This document shows positions 8,348 through 15,951 of a stretch of DNA of 17,650 nt, in pieces (position 1 is the stretch's first letter; each line of letters starts with the position of its first letter). A program made the position numbers and the translations under genes. Source of the DNA: Pseudomonadota bacterium (GTDB lineage Bacteria > Pseudomonadota > Gammaproteobacteria > Xanthomonadales > Xanthomonadaceae); NCBI GenBank assembly GCA_023438325.1, contig JAEXRB010000234.1, positions 1-17,650 on the forward strand. Direction: 5' to 3'. The notes below the pieces were generated by a model. The model did no database searches, was not told where the DNA came from, and saw nothing but the letters and a program-made list of their open reading frames with translations.

Positions 8348-10339
8348 TTACGGTGCGGGGGGTGGGGGGCTGGATTCCGAAGCAATGCTCTTGCCCGCGC
8401 CGAGCAACCGCTGGATCAGATCCCCCACCAGCGGACTCTTGCCCGCCACGCCTTCGATCGCCTTGCCCACCGACAAACTCTTGGCGAACGAATCGAAGAA
8501 CGCGCCTTCGCCGCCCACGATGTCGATGTTGGCCTTGCTGAGCGCAGCCGAAAGCACTTCGGCCTGTTCGCGGGCGATGTCCTTGCCGGCGGCAATCTGC
8601 GCGAGGGCCTGTTCCAGATTCTTTTCGATCTGGATGCGGAACTCCTCGTGCGCACGGGCATTGTCGCTGAGGGCGTCGAGTGCGCCGAACTTTTCGGTGA
8701 GGCCCTTGGCTTCGGCGTTGAGTTTTTCCAGCAGCACTTCGGCTTCCGACAAGCCCACGTCACGCGTGGCCTTGCCCTTGGCGGCGCCGAGCTGTTCTTC
8801 GCCGCGCGCCTGTGCAATGAGGTTTTCTTCCAGCACTTTTGCTTCCGCCAGACCCTTGTCCTGCGTGCCACGCGCTTCGGCGGCGAGCTTTTCGGCGATG
8901 ACCTTGGCTTCGGCCAAGCCTTCCTTTTCCATTGCGGCTGCGGTGATTTCACGCACGCGCGCATCGGCAAGGCCGGGCGCGGCGCGTTCGGCTTCGATGC
9001 CTTCGGCCAGCTTCTTCTTGGCTTCGGATTGCTTGGCGGCCGCTTCCAGTTCGGCCTGTGCCAACACGGTGATTTCCACCGACTTGTGGCGCGAACGGGT
9101 TTCGTCGGCCTCGGCCTGCTTCACCTGCTTGACCAGTTCTTCTTCGGCAGCCGCCTGGGCTTCGAGGATCTTGACCTGCTTCATGCGCTCGGCCTCGGAG
9201 ACTTCACGCACTTCCTTGATGCGCTCTTCCTCCTGCGCCACGGTCTTTTCCACCGCCACGCGCTCGCGGATCACGTTGGCGATGTCCTTGCGCTGTTCTT
9301 CCAGCGCCTTTTCCTTTTCGATGCGCTGCAATTCGACTTCACGCTCGCGTGCGACGATTTCCAGTTCCTTGGCGCGCGAGACTTTTTCCACCTCGATGAC
9401 GACGGCGCGCTGGCGGTTCTGCTCGGCCACTTCCACTTCGCGCAGGCGGTTCTGCTCGCGGATGTCGAGTTGCTCCTGCGTGGCGATGCGGGCCTGTTCG
9501 GCTTTCAGGCGTTCTTCTTCCTGCACCTTCATGGTTTCGGCCTGCTCGCGTGCCTGGATGGTTTCGATTTCGCGTTTCTGGCGCGCTTCGGCATCAGCCT
9601 GCTGGCGTTCGAGTGCGAGCAGCGCTTCTTTGGTTTCGACGTTCTTCTTGGTAATGGCGAGCTGTTCGTTGCGCTCCAGTTCATTGGTGATGACGTTCTG
9701 GGCGGCGGTGAGCTCGGTGATCTTGCGGATGCCTTCGGCATCGAGAATGTTGTGCGGATCAAGCGAGGCTTTCGGGGTTTGTTCGAGGTAGTCGATAGCC
9801 ACGTCCTCCAGCACGTAGCCATTGAGATCGTTGCCGATCACTTCCACGATGCGATCGCGGAACTCCTGGCGGTTCTCGAACAGTTTGACGAATTCGATCT
9901 GCTTGCCGACGGTCTTGAGGGCTTCGGAAAACTTGGCGTTGAACAATTCGTTCACCGCGACCTTGTCCGAAGCGCGATCCACGCCGATGGCCTTGGCCAC
10001 CTTCAGCACATCCTGCTGGGTTTCATTCACGCGCAGGTAAAACGCCACGGTGATGTCGGCGCGCATGTTGTCGCGACAGATCAAGCCATCCTTGCCGCGC
10101 CGATCCACTTCCAGCGTGATCAGGGAGATCTTCATGAACTCCTTTTTGTAGATCACCGGATAGACCAGTGCGCCGGTGAAATGCACCTTGGGCGTGGAGG
10201 ACATGTCGTTGACGATCAGCGCGGTGCCCTGCGGAACCTTGATGTAGAAGGCCTTGAACAAGACGAACAGACAGAAGATCAGCAGCAGCGCGATGCCGAC
10301 CACCGTGGCAACGGCAATGAGGGTGGGAACGATGTCCAT
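8348..10339 (-). CDS. yqiK: Flotillin-family (SPFH/band 7) membrane scaffold protein, YqiK-like
   Basis: A 663-residue flotillin. Residues 5-30 are one N-terminal membrane segment. Residues of about 32-205 form the SPFH/band-7 domain (KVPQGTALIVND, then GKDGLICRDNMRADITVAFYLRV). About 205-550 is a very long, highly charged Glu/Ala/Arg coiled coil, and the C-terminal 550-655 is the flotillin-type end, finished by a Pro-rich tail. Flotillins oligomerise on the inner membrane and organise protein-lipid microdomains. The gene order, directly after a YqiJ-like gene, matches E. coli yqiJ-yqiK, though this protein is longer (the E. coli one is about 550 residues). The coiled coil contains three GL(A/S)EA(K/E)V units at 474, 496 and 529. 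The start at 10339 has a GGAG ribosome site about 8 bases upstream. The gene begins 83 bp after the preceding gene. Confidence 0.9.
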   Translation of the reverse strand: MDIVPTLIAVATVVGIALLLIFCLFVLFKAFYIKVPQGTALIVNDMSSTPKVHFTGALVYPVIYKKEFMKISLITLEVDRRGKDGLICRDNMRADITVAFYLRVNETQQDVLKVAKAIGVDRASDKVAVNELFNAKFSEALKTVGKQIEFVKLFENRQEFRDRIVEVIGNDLNGYVLEDVAIDYLEQTPKASLDPHNILDAEGIRKITELTAAQNVITNELERNEQLAITKKNVETKEALLALERQQADAEARQKREIETIQAREQAETMKVQEEERLKAEQARIATQEQLDIREQNRLREVEVAEQNRQRAVVIEVEKVSRAKELEIVAREREVELQRIEKEKALEEQRKDIANVIRERVAVEKTVAQEEERIKEVREVSEAERMKQVKILEAQAAAEEELVKQVKQAEADETRSRHKSVEITVLAQAELEAAAKQSEAKKKLAEGIEAERAAPGLADARVREITAAAMEKEGLAEAKVIAEKLAAEARGTQDKGLAEAKVLEENLIAQARGEEQLGAAKGKATRDVGLSEAEVLLEKLNAEAKGLTEKFGALDALSDNARAHEEFRIQIEKNLEQALAQIAAGKDIAREQAEVLSAALSKANIDIVGGEGAFFDSFAKSLSVGKAIEGVAGKSPLVGDLIQRLLGAGKSIASESSPPPPAP

Positions 10340-10422
10340 GTGTGACTCCAGGTTGGGCCGGTGGCGTGCCGGTTGGAACGGGAAAAGTTGGGTGAACGCA
10401 GGGTTGAAGAAGCGGTGTCGGA

Positions 10423-11034
10423 TCAGGCGCGGATGACGCGGTAGGCGTTCTGCTCGGGCAGGTATTCCACCAGCACCACGCGCTCGCCGCGCAGGAATTC
10501 TTCGTCGTGGCAGCGTGCCTTGAGGATCAGCCCGGCGCCGCCATCGTCCAGATCGACTTCGCCTTGCGATGGCCCCACTTTCGGGCTGCGCACGATGGCT
10601 TCACGGCCAAGGAAGGAGGCAGCTTCCGGCCCGGCCAGGTTGGCGAACAGCGGGCGCAGCGGGTGCAATGCCAATCCGGTGAGGGGAATGGCGACAACGA
10701 AAGCGGCCAGCATCATCATCCCGGCCAGCGCCGTGCGCAGAAGGCCCGGATCCAGTGGGCGCAGCAGCAGGAAATCGGCGAAATAGCTCATGACCCACGC
10801 GAAGAGGCAGACGCCTGTGACTATCAACGCGATCGGGAGGCCATCGAGGCCAAACCTCAGCAGCACGCCGGAAACGCCGCCCGGATCACCCTCGCCGCCG
10901 ATCCCGCCAAGTTCGAGGAGGTCGGTGTCCATCAAGCCCAGCAGGGTCAGCAGCCAATAGCCCACGGCCACGGCCAGCAACACGCTGAAGATGAGGGTGG
11001 GAAAGGACAGGGCAATGTCCAGGAAGGTCTGCAT
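10423..11034 (-). CDS. yqiJ: YqiJ-like inner-membrane protein with C-terminal OB-fold (NfeD-like)
   Basis: A 203-residue protein with three membrane segments (about 8-33, 60-86 and 93-118) and a soluble C-terminal domain of about 135-203 (FLGREAIVRSPKVG, GLILKARC, ERVVLVEYLPEQNAYRV) fitting the small beta-barrel OB-fold of YqiJ/NfeD-type proteins. These proteins are partners of flotillins and are nearly always encoded beside them, as here; the OB domain is thought to help assemble or anchor the scaffold. I use the ATG at 11034 because AAAGAGG lies 5 bases upstream; the ATG at 11064 would add ten unlikely residues. This is the first gene of the operon. I see no convincing -35/-10 pair in 11035-11173, though a promoter must lie there if the terminator at 11174-11208 works. 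Confidence 0.85.
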   Translation of the reverse strand: MQTFLDIALSFPTLIFSVLLAVAVGYWLLTLLGLMDTDLLELGGIGGEGDPGGVSGVLLRFGLDGLPIALIVTGVCLFAWVMSYFADFLLLRPLDPGLLRTALAGMMMLAAFVVAIPLTGLALHPLRPLFANLAGPEAASFLGREAIVRSPKVGPSQGEVDLDDGGAGLILKARCHDEEFLRGERVVLVEYLPEQNAYRVIRA

Positions 11035-11039
11035 GGAAG

Positions 11040-11046
11040 CCTCTTT
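11040..11046 (-). promoter_or_regulatory. Ribosome binding site of the yqiJ-like gene
   Basis: On the minus strand this reads AAAGAGG, 5 bases before the ATG at 11034. It favours that start over the in-frame ATG at 11064, which lacks such a site. Confidence 0.6.
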
Positions 11047-11173
11047 GCGGGACGATGTTCCCATGGACGACGGGAAGGGCGAATCGTGACGGAAACGGTA
11101 GCTGATTCGGGAGAAAGACGGTGGATGCAGAGATCAGGAGCGGGTGGATTCGATCTGGCGAGGCATTATCTTC

Positions 11174-11208
11174 CGGAAAAGAAGACGCCCGCCGGTGAGG
11201 GCGGGCGT
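11174..11208 (-). terminator. Intrinsic terminator of the VIT/VWA gene
   Basis: A perfect 9-bp GC-rich stem (11185-11193 paired with 11200-11208, 6-base loop) is followed on the minus strand by a T-rich run, CTTCTTTTCC, at 11175-11184. It lies 25 bp after the stop codon of the VIT/VWA gene and ahead of the yqiJ-like gene, so the two genes should be separate transcripts. Confidence 0.85.
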
Positions 11209-11233
11209 GTGAGGGGCGCGGGGTGTTTTCTTG

Positions 11234-14200
11234 TCAGGGCGCGATGCGGAACTGCCCCACGTCGATGCGTTGCTTGCCGGTTTCCAGTCGTCGCGTGGTG
11301 GACTGGCGCGCAGGTTCGGTGCTGCCGAAACCGGTCTGGAACTCCAGTTGCACCGTCACCGGGCCGGTGAGCGATTGGCGGCGATCGCCGAAGTAATGCG
11401 CCTGCACCCGATAGGTGCCGGGAATCGGGCGGGCGATGGTGAACACTTCCGGGCCGTAGCCCTGGGTGAAATCGCGGCTGACGTTGCCGCCGCTTTTGCT
11501 GCGCGGTTGGGCGTAGTAGACCGCTTCGCCGCTCGGGTCGATCACCCACAGGTCGATGTCGGTGTTGTCCGCGTCCCAGGTCAACACCACGCGCAGGTTC
11601 ACTTCGACCGCTGGCAACAGTTCGGACGGAATGCCGAGGTCGGCGATTTCCACGTTCGGATTTGCGGCCACGAGGGCGGTGAGCTCGTGCAGAGCGATCA
11701 GGTCGATGTCCGGGAAACGACTGTGCCATTCGTGCGTGGCGATGTGCCAAAGCAGTTGCACTGCGCGTGCGGTTTGCGGCGCGCTCAGGCGCGAAAGGGC
11801 AAGGGCGAGATCGCGGTGGCTTTGTGGTTCTTCCGGGCGCTGGGTGCGGGCATCTTCGAACGGGCGCAAGGCCAGTTCGGGTTGATTCCACTGCATCAGG
11901 CGATAGCCGAGCACGCGCACCAGCGAAGTGTTTCCGTCGCCGATTTCGGCGAGATTGGAGAGTACGCGCAGTGCCAGCGCCGGGTTTTTCACTTCATTGC
12001 GGAAAAAATCGGCGGCATCGAGAAAGAAGCTGGGCGTATCGACGTGCTCGGCGCGCAGTTGCAGGTAGGTCGCGTAAGGATCAGCCGCCGCGCGCAGGGT
12101 TTTCAGGTAGGGCGTATCCGGATTCCAGCCGCTCAAGGCCATGCTGGCCTGCATCGGCAAGGGTTCCGGGCTGGCAGCCATGTCGGTGCCGATGGATTCG
12201 ATGCGCGAGCCGGTGACCATCACGCGGTCGAGCGTGTCGCTGGATGGCGCGTTTGCCGATTGCCGCCTTTCTGCCGGCGGAGGCGGTGCTGAAGGCGCGC
12301 TCATGGCCTCGGCCAGCACGGGCGATGGCGAGGGGAGCGGGTGTCCATTGTCTTGCTGCCATTGGGCGGAGTCGGGCGCTTTTTCCAAGCGCTGCTGGCG
12401 CAGTGCATCCAGTTGCAGCATCAAGGCGGTGGCTTCACGTTCCCATGCCCTGCGCGAGGCAGGCTCGGCGCCTTCGCGCAACCAGCGGTCGGCCAGTGCG
12501 CGGCTTTTTTCGGTGATCGAAACAAGCTGTTGGCGCGAGGCAGCAAGGGTTTTTTCAGACAAGTTGTCCGACGGCTGCAGGCGCTGCCACACCGAGGTCT
12601 CCGCTTGTGCTGCGGGCACCAAGAGCGTCTCCAGCCACGGATGGCGCTGGCTGTGCCATTCGCGGAACTCGCGCCAGCGGGTGGCGAGTGAGGCGATGCG
12701 GGCATCACGTCCGGCATCGACGGGAGTAGGTTTGGGCTGGCTGGTGCGCAGGCGCTCGTACTGCGCACGCAAGTCCGGTTCCTTCGGCGCGACGCCATGG
12801 CGCACGTAATCTTCGATGCGGTCGAGTACCAGCAGCGAGGTTTGCGAGGTGACGACACCATGACGCACGGCCAGTTCGGTGATGGCGGCGGTATCGGGTG
12901 AGGCCTCGGTTTCCATCTGTGCGATGCGGGCCTGTGCCACGGCGCGCCAGATCGAATCGGAAGGCGCGCCCACGGCAGGTTCGGCCTCGCCGACGACCAG
13001 CTCGCGCACCACGTCGTGGCGGCCATCGCCGCTGCCGAAGGTCAGGCGCAGCGTGGCTTTTCCGGTGCAGCGTGCGGTCAGGGTCAACACCTTGCCTACT
13101 GGTTGCGGCGTGGCGGGAAGCAGGTCGACGCAGGCAGCGGACGATGCCACCGACAGCAGTCGCCAGCTCGCCGCCGAGAGCGCCTCGCTGGCCTGGGATG
13201 CCGACATGCGGGTGAGGTCGATCACATCGCCGCTGCCGCGCCGTGCGATGTCGGCCAGACGGCCATGGTCGGCGCGCTGCGCGGCATGCAGGGCGAACAG
13301 GCGTGCCGGCGCGCCACTGAAATCGATGTGGCCGCTGCCGAAGGTATCCAGGCCGTCGCCGATCACGATGGCTGCATCTGCTTTTTTGCCGGCCCGGAAG
13401 TCGATGGCGCCGTAATTGCTCGCGCCGTCCAGCGGCAAGGCTTCCAGTGTGGCCAGAAGTGCCGACGCATCGCCGCCGCGCACTTCGAAGCTGCGCACGG
13501 GTTCAGCCGTATCGCGAAAGGCGATCAGGTCGACCTTGGCATGGCCGAGTTTGGCCAGCCATGCAGAAAGTGCTTCACGTTCGCGCCCCAGGTCGCGGTC
13601 ACGCGCGCTGCCGGACGCATCGAAATAGAGCGCGATGCGTCCGGGTTTTTTGGGTGCGGGCAAGGTGTCCGGGCGGCCGGTGTCGATACGCGCAAGGAGG
13701 GCGCGCTGCGCCGGTTCGAGGGCATTCGGAGCTTCCAGCGCCGTCACATCGCCCGGCTGCTTGGGCACGCGGAAACTCAGCTCGCGTTGTGGCGTGATGT
13801 TCTGGCGGGAGAACTCGGCACGCCAGATGGTGTTGCTGCGCTCGAAGTGGAGCTCGGGGTCGGGCGAGTCGGCGGCCAGTTCCGGGGCCGTGCGATCGAG
13901 CGGCACTTCGGCCTTCACCGAAAACTGCCGCACGCTGTCGCGAAAGTGCAGTGGCATCAGGTAACGCCAGTGCGTTCGGGCATCGTCCATCACCTGCTCG
14001 AATTCCAGCGCGATGCGCTTCTTGCCGTTGGCCGGAATCGGATACAGACGGGTGCGGAATACGTTGCCGGCGGTCAGCTCGGCCAGGCCGGGATCGACCT
14101 GCTGGCGGGTGATGTCCTCGAATGCCACGCGTGCGGTCTGCTTCGGAACGACCACGCCTTCACGCATCGTGCCGTCCACTTCCAGCGCATAGCCTGAGAT

Positions 14201-14452
14201 GGTTTGCCCCGGCCCGAGTGGAAACACGAACTCACCTTCCAGCAGCCGCGTATTGGGGTTGGCGAAGGTCAGGTCGATGCGGGTGTGGGCGAGGAAGCCG
14301 CGCATCGTCACATCGATCTTCACTTCGTCCAGCACGATGGGCTTGAGGTCGGCTTGCGGCGCAATCCAGATTTGCGGAGGGAGCCGTTGTGCCACGGCGC
14401 TGCCGCTGGCGGCAAGGGCGATCAGGGAGGCAATTTTGGACAATGTGGTCAT
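11234..14452 (-). CDS. Secreted VIT and VWA domain protein with DUF2135-like C-terminus
   Basis: A 1072-residue exported protein. Residues 1-22 are a signal peptide (MTTLSKIASLIALAAS...AVAQ). About 30-165 is a VIT domain (vault/inter-alpha-trypsin type): EVKIDVTMRGFLAHTRIDL, LEGEFVFPLGPG, YALEVDG, FRTRLYPIPANGKKRI. About 270-430 is a von Willebrand A domain with the metal-binding motif DASGS at 278-282 and IVIGDG further on. Residues 560-735 are helical and end in a Pro/Ser linker. Residues 739-751 carry DTLDRVMVTGSRI, like the start of TonB-dependent receptors. About 775-930 has helical, TPR-like pairs, and 950-1042 (VVLTWDADNTDIDLWVIDPSG) matches DUF2135. VIT-VWA proteins are probably adhesive or structural; the exact role is unknown. 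The ATG at 14452 is preceded by AAAGG; the ATG at 14503 would hide the signal peptide. The 270 bp upstream show no clear promoter. Confidence 0.88.
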   Translation of the reverse strand: MTTLSKIASLIALAASGSAVAQRLPPQIWIAPQADLKPIVLDEVKIDVTMRGFLAHTRIDLTFANPNTRLLEGEFVFPLGPGQTISGYALEVDGTMREGVVVPKQTARVAFEDITRQQVDPGLAELTAGNVFRTRLYPIPANGKKRIALEFEQVMDDARTHWRYLMPLHFRDSVRQFSVKAEVPLDRTAPELAADSPDPELHFERSNTIWRAEFSRQNITPQRELSFRVPKQPGDVTALEAPNALEPAQRALLARIDTGRPDTLPAPKKPGRIALYFDASGSARDRDLGREREALSAWLAKLGHAKVDLIAFRDTAEPVRSFEVRGGDASALLATLEALPLDGASNYGAIDFRAGKKADAAIVIGDGLDTFGSGHIDFSGAPARLFALHAAQRADHGRLADIARRGSGDVIDLTRMSASQASEALSAASWRLLSVASSAACVDLLPATPQPVGKVLTLTARCTGKATLRLTFGSGDGRHDVVRELVVGEAEPAVGAPSDSIWRAVAQARIAQMETEASPDTAAITELAVRHGVVTSQTSLLVLDRIEDYVRHGVAPKEPDLRAQYERLRTSQPKPTPVDAGRDARIASLATRWREFREWHSQRHPWLETLLVPAAQAETSVWQRLQPSDNLSEKTLAASRQQLVSITEKSRALADRWLREGAEPASRRAWEREATALMLQLDALRQQRLEKAPDSAQWQQDNGHPLPSPSPVLAEAMSAPSAPPPPAERRQSANAPSSDTLDRVMVTGSRIESIGTDMAASPEPLPMQASMALSGWNPDTPYLKTLRAAADPYATYLQLRAEHVDTPSFFLDAADFFRNEVKNPALALRVLSNLAEIGDGNTSLVRVLGYRLMQWNQPELALRPFEDARTQRPEEPQSHRDLALALSRLSAPQTARAVQLLWHIATHEWHSRFPDIDLIALHELTALVAANPNVEIADLGIPSELLPAVEVNLRVVLTWDADNTDIDLWVIDPSGEAVYYAQPRSKSGGNVSRDFTQGYGPEVFTIARPIPGTYRVQAHYFGDRRQSLTGPVTVQLEFQTGFGSTEPARQSTTRRLETGKQRIDVGQFRIAP

Positions 14453-14722
14453 CGGGAAACCTTTGAGTTGTGCGTGGCGTGATCCATCAACGTGCACGCG
14501 CACGATTCGGGGTTGAACATGATGGTCGGAGGTTGCTCCTTGCAGATCGTGCGGAAACGGGCTTGGTCTGGCTTCCCGAAGCGCCTGATCGCACGGGCGT
14601 GGTTTCTGTGTCCGTGGGGGCTGTGCAAAAGCCAGGCACCCTCGCCAAGCGGCGCGTGATATTGCGGCAGTGAATCAGGCAAGCGCACCCTGCGGGACGG
14701 GTGTCATGCCGGCATCGCGTTT

Positions 14723-15862
14723 TCACTCGAAACCAGATTCGAAGATCAGATCATCCAGCGCCCAGCGCAACTGGATGATGTTGAACTCCGCAGGCCTCGT
14801 CAGCGCCACGCCGATCACGCATTCCAGATGCGGTCCGCTCACCGAGCAGTTACTGAACCAGGCCTCCTGTGGTGTTGCTCCTTGCAGGGCTTGTTTCTGC
14901 CATTGCTGGAGCAGGTAGGCGTCGATGGCCGCGTTAGTCGTGGTCGCGGTAGGGATGCAGGTTGGCAAAGTGCCATCGAAACAGGGCGACAGGGAAACTT
15001 CAATCGAATGTTTCAGGTGCCGGAGATAACGATGCACGGGCACATACGCTCCCGGCTCGGTACTCAACACGCGGGCGCCCCAGATCACGGGTTGTGGGTA
15101 ACCGGCGAAACTGCGCAGTAGGTTGACGTTATTGGAGTTGAGTGTGTTTTGTGCTGTGGCCAGATCGCGCTCGAGTGTCGGATGAAGCGTGGCTGCAAAC
15201 ATGGCGTCGGTGCCTGCGGGCGCCTTGAAAATACCGCGAGTACGATCCGTGCGTGCGATGACGCCGGCGACGGCCGCCGATGGTGCCACGCCCCAACGAC
15301 CACCCGCGGCGTTGGCATCATCGACGATCAGCCATGGCGCATACAGCGCTGCATATTTGCTCTGAAGCCCATTCCGGTAGTTCAACAGCGCATCGGCGTC
15401 GCTGAGTTTGGGGGCATCCAGTACGGCGAAACGGTTGGAGCTGGCTTCGACGTGCTCGATGAGAGCTTGCATCGCCGCACGCAAGGTGCTCGGAGCGGTA
15501 ATGGCGGCGGCCGCTCCCGGCATGGCGACGATGCTGACCGGCACGCTGGCCGATTCGGACAGGGCTTGCTGGAGGGCCGCGTTCGAGATGGCTCCTGGAT
15601 CCACGACGTAAAGCGTTTGTCCGCCATTGGCGAAATACAGCGTGGCTGCCAGCGCGCCCTCGTCGATGCCGGGCAAACGCCCGTAGACGGCTTCATATTC
15701 GACAAGGCTGTGGACGGGCTGTGCCGGGTTGACCGATAGCGCGGTAGGCACGACGAACAGCGCCGCGTCATCGTGCCGATCCTCGATGAGAATCATCTGT
15801 GCGCTTGCCGTGGTGGAAGTGGCCACGGCAAACAGGAGCATGAACATGATGATTCTGACCAT
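14723..15862 (-). CDS. Exported protein with phage tail sheath fold
   Basis: A 379-residue protein with a signal peptide (MVRIIMFMLLFAVATS...ASAQ, residues 1-22) joined to the core of a contractile tail sheath protein. Sheath-like blocks in order are LVEYEAVYG (53-61), LYFANGGQTLYVV (75-87), YAPWLIVDD (174-182), PSAAVAGVIARTDRTRGIFKAPAG (194-217), LNSNNVNLLRSF (241-252), VIWGARVLS (259-267), a His/Arg-rich VHRYLRHLKHSIEVS (276-290) and TRPAEFNII (355-363). Normal sheaths are cytoplasmic and begin with an arm that donates a beta-strand to the next subunit; here the signal peptide stands in its place. All four cysteines (294, 302, 339, 348) are in the C-terminal third, as expected for disulfides outside the cytoplasm. 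It ends in IFESGFE. No tube, baseplate or other phage gene is near. The fold assignment is firm; export is likely; the function is unknown. Confidence 0.82.
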   Translation of the reverse strand: MVRIIMFMLLFAVATSTTASAQMILIEDRHDDAALFVVPTALSVNPAQPVHSLVEYEAVYGRLPGIDEGALAATLYFANGGQTLYVVDPGAISNAALQQALSESASVPVSIVAMPGAAAAITAPSTLRAAMQALIEHVEASSNRFAVLDAPKLSDADALLNYRNGLQSKYAALYAPWLIVDDANAAGGRWGVAPSAAVAGVIARTDRTRGIFKAPAGTDAMFAATLHPTLERDLATAQNTLNSNNVNLLRSFAGYPQPVIWGARVLSTEPGAYVPVHRYLRHLKHSIEVSLSPCFDGTLPTCIPTATTTNAAIDAYLLQQWQKQALQGATPQEAWFSNCSVSGPHLECVIGVALTRPAEFNIIQLRWALDDLIFESGFE

Positions 15863-15869
15863 CTAGCAT

Positions 15870-15875
15870 TCCTTC
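15870..15875 (-). promoter_or_regulatory. Ribosome binding site of the sheath-like gene
   Basis: On the minus strand this reads GAAGGA, 7 bases before the ATG at 15862. It supports a start that includes the whole signal peptide rather than a later Met, so the leader is part of the translated gene and not a chance extension of a truncated sheath gene. Confidence 0.6.
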
Positions 15876-15951
15876 GGGCGCGGACAGTCAATCAGTCCAT
15901 GCGCACCCTACCGCAAATCCGGTGCCCTGATGCTGAGATAATCGACAGGCT

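Noticed and set aside
8648..10345. 565-residue ORF antisense to the flotillin gene
   Set aside because: It is a low-complexity mirror (Phe/Leu/Gly/His rich) of the Glu/Ala-rich coiled coil on the other strand and has no recognisable domain.
13016..14197. 393-residue plus-strand ORF
   Set aside because: Antisense to the clear VIT and VWA domains; the composition is Gly/Gln/Arg-rich without motifs.
14723..15862. Prophage or contractile-injection locus
   Set aside because: Only the sheath-fold gene is present; no tube, baseplate, tape-measure, spike or ATPase of such systems lies in the window.
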